Source: DASUBV01 sp036501025
Lineage (GTDB): Bacteria; Actinomycetota; Actinomycetes; Streptosporangiales; Streptosporangiaceae
Assembly: GCA_036501025.1 (NCBI GenBank)
Contig: DASYBB010000036.1
Location: 23,344 to 87,343 of the forward strand
Length of the DNA stretch: 64,000 nt
Reading direction: 5' to 3'
In this document: positions 59,988-64,000 of the stretch, piece by piece
How positions within the stretch are numbered: position 1 is the first letter of the stretch
Layout: every line of letters starts with the position of its first letter
Position numbers and translations under genes: made by a program
Notes under the pieces: generated by a model
The model's input: the letters and a program-made list of their open reading frames with translations, nothing else
What the model was told of the DNA's origin: nothing
Database searches by the model: none

Positions 59988-60919
59988 CGGCCGGCGCGCC
60001 GCGGCACTTCCTGCGCGACGATGACCTGTCCCCGGCCGAGCAGGCCGAGGTCCTGGCGCTGGCCGCGGAGCTGAAGGCCGACCGGTTCGCCGCCCGGCCG
60101 CTGGCCGGGCCGCGCACGGTCGCGGTGCTCTTCGACAAGCCGTCGCTGCGCACCCGGCTGTCGTTCGCGACCGGGATCGCGGAGCTGGGCGGCTTCCCGC
60201 TGGTCATCGACAGCCAGGGAACGCACCAGAGTCGCGGCGAGACGACCGAGGACCTGGCCCGGGTGCTCAGCCGGCAGGTGGCCGCGATCGTGTGGCGGAC
60301 CTTCGGCCAGGACCGGATCGAGGCGCTGGCCGGGGCCAGCGCGGTGCCGGTGATCAACGCCCTGACCGACGAGTTCCACCCCTGCCAGATCCTCGCCGAC
60401 CTGCAGACGATGCGGGCCGTCGCGGGCGACCTGGCCGGAGTCTCGCTGACGTTCCTGGGTGACGGGTCGTCCAACATGGCGCACTCGTACCTGCTCGGCG
60501 GGGCGACCGCGGGGATGCACGTCCGGATCTGCGGCCCGGTGCCCTATGGCCCGTCGGCCGCGGTCGCCGAGGCCGCGCGCCTCATCGCGGCCCGGACCGG
60601 CGGCTCGGTCGGCTTCCTCAGCGACCCGGACGAGGCCTGCAAGGGCGCGGACTTCCTGGCCACCGACGTCTGGACCTCGATGGGACAGGAGGGCCAGGAG
60701 GACGAGCGGATCGCCGCCATGGCGCCGTTCCGCCTGGACGAGGCCCGGCTGGCCGCGGCCCCCCGCTGCCGGGGCGTCCTGCACTGCCTTCCGGCGCACC
60801 GCGACCAGGAGATCACCGCCGGGGTACTGGACGGCCCCGCTAGCCTGGTCTGGGACCAGGCCGAGAACCGGCTGCACGCCCAGAAGGCGCTGCTGGCCTG
60901 GCTCATCGCGAGAGAGTGA
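59984..60919 (+). CDS. argF: Ornithine carbamoyltransferase
   Basis: Makes citrulline from ornithine and carbamoyl phosphate. Protein of 311 aa: carbamoyl-phosphate loop KPSLRTRLSF (the family SxRTR), DEFHPCQILADLQT, FLGDGSSNMAHSYLLGG and HCLPAHRDQEI. GTG 59984 overlaps argD by 4 nt. Confidence 0.96.
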   Translation: MTAGAPRHFLRDDDLSPAEQAEVLALAAELKADRFAARPLAGPRTVAVLFDKPSLRTRLSFATGIAELGGFPLVIDSQGTHQSRGETTEDLARVLSRQVAAIVWRTFGQDRIEALAGASAVPVINALTDEFHPCQILADLQTMRAVAGDLAGVSLTFLGDGSSNMAHSYLLGGATAGMHVRICGPVPYGPSAAVAEAARLIAARTGGSVGFLSDPDEACKGADFLATDVWTSMGQEGQEDERIAAMAPFRLDEARLAAAPRCRGVLHCLPAHRDQEITAGVLDGPASLVWDQAENRLHAQKALLAWLIARE

Positions 60920-60921
60920 TC

Positions 60922-61473
60922 ATGGCCCATCCCGTAACCAAGGCCGGGCGGCTGGCCCAGATCGCGGCCATCCTGGCCGCGCCCGGCGCCACACCGGTGC
61001 ATTCGCAGGAGGACCTCGCCGCGCGGCTCGACCGGCTCGGCGTGCACGTGACCCAGGCCACGCTGTCGCGGGACCTGGTCGAGCTCGGCGCGGTACGGCT
61101 GCGCGGCCCCGACGGCGTGCTGGCCTACTCGCTGCCCGCCGAGCCGCTCATCGGCCTCGCGCCGCACCCGGACCTGGACCCGCCGACCGCGCCGCAGGCG
61201 GCGCCCCAGGCCGCGCGGCTGGCCCGGGTGGCCGGGGAGCTCCTTGTCACCGCCGAGGCCAGCGGTAACCTCGTCGTGCTCCGAACCCCGGCCGGGGCGG
61301 CCCAGCTGCTCGCCTCGACCATCGACCACGCGGGCTGGCCCTCGGTCCTCGGCACCGTCGGCGGGGACGACACCGTGCTGGTGATCTCCCGTGACCCGGC
61401 CGGCGGCGCTGAGCTGGCCCAGTCGCTCCTGCGGCTGGCCGCGCGCCGCAGCCACGCCGAGAACAGCCCCTGA
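60922..61473 (+). CDS. argR: Arginine repressor ArgR
   Basis: DNA-binding regulator, 183 aa. Winged helix-turn-helix SQEDLAARLDRLGVHVTQATLSRDLVELG (N-terminal half) and hexamerisation/arginine-binding domain LASTIDHAGWPSVLGTVGGDDTVLVI with the GDDT ligand motif. ATG 60922 preferred; GTG 60916 overlaps argF. Likely represses the promoter before argC. A hairpin follows the stop directly. Confidence 0.95.
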   Translation: MAHPVTKAGRLAQIAAILAAPGATPVHSQEDLAARLDRLGVHVTQATLSRDLVELGAVRLRGPDGVLAYSLPAEPLIGLAPHPDLDPPTAPQAAPQAARLARVAGELLVTAEASGNLVVLRTPAGAAQLLASTIDHAGWPSVLGTVGGDDTVLVISRDPAGGAELAQSLLRLAARRSHAENSP

Positions 61474-61495
61474 CCCGGCCCGGTCCGGGGCCGGG
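61474..61495 (+). terminator. Terminator-like hairpin after argR
   Basis: CCCGGCCC and GGGCCGGG pair perfectly over 8 bp around a 6-nt loop, starting on the base after the argR stop. It marks the end of the argC-argR operon; argH starts 72 bp further on and may have its own promoter. Confidence 0.6.
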
Positions 61496-61566
61496 CGCCC
61501 CGAGATCAGCGCCGGCTGGAATGATTCCGGCAATTCGCCGTCCGCAGCGTGAGCAGGAGACTCAGC

Positions 61567-63102
61567 GTGACTGATGACCAGCAGGTGCCCGTCCCCGGCC
61601 CGGAAGACGCCGTCCCGGAGCCGGATGCAGGCCGCCCGCGGGAAGGCGGCGCCGGGGAGGGCAGGCCGGCCGATGAGCGGGAGGCGGGCCCGGGGGCCGT
61701 CCGCCTGTGGGGCGCCCGGTTCGCCAGCGGGCCCGCCGACGCCCTGGCCCGGCTGTCGGTCAGCGTCCAGTTCGACTGGCGGCTGGCCCCCTATGACCTC
61801 CTCGCCTCGGCCGCGCACGCGCGCGTGCTGCACCGGGCCGGGCTGCTGGACGACGGCGAGCTGAGCCGGATGCTGACCGCGCTGGAGGACCTGGGCCGCG
61901 CCGGCCGCGACGGCAGCTTCCGGCCCGACAGCAGCGACGAGGACGTGCATACCGCGCTGGAGCGCGGCCTGCTGGAGCGGCTCGGCTCGCTCGGCGGCAA
62001 GCTGCGCGCGGGGCGCAGCCGCAACGACCAGATCGCCACCGACCTGCGGCTGTACCTGCGCGACCACGTCCGGACGATCGTGGCCCGGCTGGCCGAGCTG
62101 GAGGATGCCCTGATCGGCCAGGCTGAGCAGCACCTGGATACCCCGGTGCCGGGCATGACCCACCTGCAGCACGCCCAGCCGGTGCTGCTGGCGCACCAGC
62201 TGCTCGCGCACGTCCAGGCCTTCGCCCGCGACGCCAGCCGGCTGCGGGACTGGGACCGGCGCGCGGCCGTCAGCCCGCTGGGCGCCGGCGCGCTGGCCGG
62301 CTCGTCGCTGCCGCTGGACCCCGAGGCCCTCGCCGCCGAGCTGGGCTTTGACTCGGCTTTCGACAACTCGATGGACGCGGTCAGCGACCGCGACTTCGCG
62401 GCCGAGTTCTGCTTCGCCGCTGCCCTGCTCGGCGTGCACCTGTCCCGGCTCGGCGAGGAGGTCGCGCTGTGGTCGTCGCACGAGTTCGGCTGGGCCCAGG
62501 TCGATGACGCCTACGCCACGGGCTCGTCGATCATGCCGCAGAAGAAGAACCCGGACGTCGCCGAGCTCGCCAGGGGCAAGGCCGGGCGGCTCATCGGCGG
62601 GCTCACCGGCCTGCTCACCACCCTCAAGGGGCTCCCGCTCACCTACAACAGGGACCTGCAGGAAGACAAGGAGCCGGTGTTCGACGCGGTCGACACGCTG
62701 CTGCTAGTGCTGCCGGCCATGGCCGGCCTCGTCGCGACCCTCAGGATCAACGCGCAGCGGCTGCGCGCCGGCGCCCCCGCGGGCTACACGCTGGCCACGG
62801 ACTTGGCCGAGTACCTGGTGCGGCGCGGCGTCGCGTTCCGCGAGGCGCACGAGATCGTCGGGCACCTGGTGGTCTGGTGCCAGGTGCACGACGTCGGCCT
62901 CGACGAGGTAAGCGACGAGGACCTCACCAGGGTTTCTCCGCACCTGACCCCGGACGTCCGCGCCGTGCTCACGGTGGACGGCGCGCTCGCCGCCCGCAAG
63001 GGGTTCGGCGGCACGGCGCCGGACCGCGTCGCCGAACAGCTCGTCGCGCTGCGCGCCACGGTGAACGACGCGGCGGCGTGGGCCACGGCCGGCGGTGCCT
63101 GA
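61567..63102 (+). CDS. argH: Argininosuccinate lyase
   Basis: Last step of arginine synthesis, splitting argininosuccinate to arginine and fumarate. Protein of 511 aa: LWGARFASGPADALARLSVS, GRSRNDQIATDLRLYLR, TPVPGMTHLQHAQPVLLAHQ and the lyase signature GSSIMPQKKNPD. A Pro/Glu-rich N-tail of about 45 residues precedes the core. GTG 61567 has AGGAG 7 nt upstream; GTG 61549 lacks one. argG, often between argR and argH (as in Mycobacterium), is absent here. Confidence 0.95.
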   Translation: MTDDQQVPVPGPEDAVPEPDAGRPREGGAGEGRPADEREAGPGAVRLWGARFASGPADALARLSVSVQFDWRLAPYDLLASAAHARVLHRAGLLDDGELSRMLTALEDLGRAGRDGSFRPDSSDEDVHTALERGLLERLGSLGGKLRAGRSRNDQIATDLRLYLRDHVRTIVARLAELEDALIGQAEQHLDTPVPGMTHLQHAQPVLLAHQLLAHVQAFARDASRLRDWDRRAAVSPLGAGALAGSSLPLDPEALAAELGFDSAFDNSMDAVSDRDFAAEFCFAAALLGVHLSRLGEEVALWSSHEFGWAQVDDAYATGSSIMPQKKNPDVAELARGKAGRLIGGLTGLLTTLKGLPLTYNRDLQEDKEPVFDAVDTLLLVLPAMAGLVATLRINAQRLRAGAPAGYTLATDLAEYLVRRGVAFREAHEIVGHLVVWCQVHDVGLDEVSDEDLTRVSPHLTPDVRAVLTVDGALAARKGFGGTAPDRVAEQLVALRATVNDAAAWATAGGA

Positions 63103-63739
63103 CCAGCCGGCCGGGCTGCTGCCGAGGGAGTTCCTGAACCGGCCCGCTCCTGAGGTCGCGCCTGGCCTGCTCGGCTGCGTGCTCGAGCACGAATCCCCCG
63201 AGGGTCTCGTCGCGGTCAGGCTGACCGAGGTGGAGGCCTACAACGGCGAGGGCGACCCCGCGTCGCACGCGGCCCGGGGCCGGACGGTGCGGAACGCGGT
63301 GATGTACGGGCCGCCAGGGCACGCCTACGTGTACTTCACCTACGGCATGCATTTCTGCGTGAACGTCGTCTGCATGACGCCAGGCACCGCGTCGGCCGTG
63401 CTGATGCGGGCCGGCGCGGTGATCGCGGGGGAGGAGCTCGCGCGCCGCAGGCGGCCCGTCCAGGGACCGCCCGGGGATCTTGCGCGGGGGCCGGCGCGGC
63501 TCTGTCAGGCACTCGCGATCGACCGGGCCCTCAACGGTGCCGACTTCTGTGATCCAGCGTCGCCGGTGCGGCTCAGGTCCAGGATCGGTTCGGTAGCAGA
63601 GAACGCGATCTGCACCGGGCCGAGAGTCGGGGTGAGCGCGGCAGCCACCGTGCCGTGGCGGTTCTGGCTGGACGGGGAGCCGTCGGTGTCCGTGTACCGG
63701 CCGTGGGTGCCACGGCGGCGGTCAGAGCGCCCGATTTGA
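63095..63739 (+). CDS. mpg: DNA-3-methyladenine glycosylase (AAG/MPG family)
   Basis: Base-excision repair enzyme of 214 aa that removes alkylated purines. Catalytic Glu in LTEVEAYNGEGDPASHA, RGRTVRNAVMYGPPGHAYVYFTYGMHFCVNVV, and C-terminal GPRVGVSAAA with PWRFW. GTG 63095 overlaps argH by 8 bp. The stop codon lies inside the -35 box of the first rrn promoter. Confidence 0.93.
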   Translation: MPDQPAGLLPREFLNRPAPEVAPGLLGCVLEHESPEGLVAVRLTEVEAYNGEGDPASHAARGRTVRNAVMYGPPGHAYVYFTYGMHFCVNVVCMTPGTASAVLMRAGAVIAGEELARRRRPVQGPPGDLARGPARLCQALAIDRALNGADFCDPASPVRLRSRIGSVAENAICTGPRVGVSAAATVPWRFWLDGEPSVSVYRPWVPRRRSERPI

Positions 63740-63764
63740 CGAAGGTTTCGCGCGGTCGTAGAGT
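63736..63764 (+). promoter_or_regulatory. rRNA operon promoter P1
   Basis: TTGACG, 17-bp spacer, TAGAGT. The -35 overlaps the mpg stop codon. First of two tandem promoters leading to the rRNA leader at the right edge. Confidence 0.7.
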
Positions 63765-63860
63765 TCACATGCCCCGAGGGGGACTGGACGCCGCAAGGCG
63801 GGACAGGCCCCGGGGAACCACCGAGCAGCCTCCTACGGGAGCTTCGTGTGTCCGCAACGT

Positions 63861-63876
63861 CCTGGAAAATTCCAGG
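63861..63876. promoter_or_regulatory. Inverted repeat just upstream of rrn P2
   Basis: CCTGGAAAATTCCAGG, 7-bp arms around AA, ends 8 bp before the P2 -35 box. Its A/T-rich centre could act as an upstream element, or the palindrome could bind a dimeric regulator. Position suggests control of rRNA synthesis; nothing more is visible. Confidence 0.5.
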
Positions 63877-63884
63877 AAACGCGG

Positions 63885-63913
63885 TTGACATGAGGGGTAC
63901 TGCGGAGTATGGT
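63885..63913 (+). promoter_or_regulatory. rRNA operon promoter P2
   Basis: TTGACA, 17-bp spacer, TATGGT: a near-consensus vegetative promoter, the best in the window. Predicted start near 63920, ahead of the rRNA leader. Confidence 0.8.
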
Positions 63914-63919
63914 TCGAGG

Positions 63920-64000
63920 GTTGCCCCGGAGGAGGAGCTGAAGCTCCTCGATGGTGTGTGTCCGTTTCTTGAGAACTCAACAGCGTGTTAAAAGCCAGTG
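63920..64000 (+). ncRNA. Start of 16S rRNA leader (operon continues past the window)
   Basis: An 8-bp stem GAGGAGCT/AGCTCCTC (63932-63949) is followed by TTTCTTGAGAACTCAACAG (63965-63983), the leader sequence that precedes 16S rRNA in many actinomycetes and carries the boxA-like antitermination and RNase III processing signals. Mature 16S sequence is not reached. Confidence 0.75.

Noticed and set aside
63908..63925. GGTTCGAGGG considered as the T-loop of a tRNA
   Set aside because: No acceptor stem, D-arm or anticodon arm surrounds it; it is the start of the rRNA leader after the P2 -10 box.

Overview
This is a high-GC chromosomal segment of an actinomycete (Actinomycetota). Evidence: very high GC with strong third-position GC, many GTG starts, a phosphatidylinositol-phosphate synthase/PimA mannolipid cluster, an Eis-type acetyltransferase, and long syntenic runs shared with Mycobacterium and Streptomyces (thrS-HIT-pgsA-acyltransferase-pimA; pdxST-yebC; ruvCAB; yajC-secDF-apt-rel; infC-rpmI-rplT; pheST; argCJBDFR-H). 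The genus cannot be fixed from sequence alone; large-genome Streptosporangiales-like lineages fit best. Nearly all genes are on the + strand, toward an rRNA operon whose promoters and leader begin at the right edge.

Layout. 1-3.5 kb: end of a TIGR03118-family gene, a 22-bp tandem repeat, and two tandem L,D-transpeptidases. 3.6-12 kb: thrS, HIT hydrolase, a convergent EF-G-like gene, then the PI/PIM operon (pgsA, acyltransferase, pimA, LemA-like membrane protein). 12-18.5 kb: PLP synthase pdxST, yebC, Eis-like acetyltransferase, Holliday-junction genes ruvCAB. 18.7-26 kb: Sec accessory genes yajC-secD-secF, apt, and the (p)ppGpp enzyme Rel. 26-28.3 kb (minus strand): DUF349 protein and membrane-anchored cyclophilin. 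28.5-42 kb: metallo-hydrolase, aspS, rarA, two small conserved membrane-associated proteins, alaS, ruvX, mltG, aroE. 42-50.6 kb: infC-rpmI-rplT, an rRNA methyltransferase, an orphan PAS histidine kinase, pheS-pheT. 50.6-55.4 kb: an accessory block between pheT and argC, consisting of a complete ISL3-type insertion sequence with an 8-bp target duplication, an unrecognised four-gene cluster led by a LEA-like/Rho_N-like protein, and a lipoprotein. 55.5-63.1 kb: arginine biosynthesis with a likely ArgR-controlled promoter. 63.1-64 kb: 3-methyladenine glycosylase and tandem rrn promoters.

Most of the window is conserved housekeeping. Its peculiarities are: low-complexity tails or inserts on many core proteins (Rel, SecD, SecF, RarA, DUF948 protein, MltG, IF3); three intergenic hairpins that share CATGATC-type ends but have different, self-complementary interiors; apparent AUC start codons for infC and the rRNA methyltransferase; a pair of same-stem hairpins before rpmI; and the undescribed cluster at 52.7-54.9 kb. 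All calls come from reading the sequence; no database search was run.
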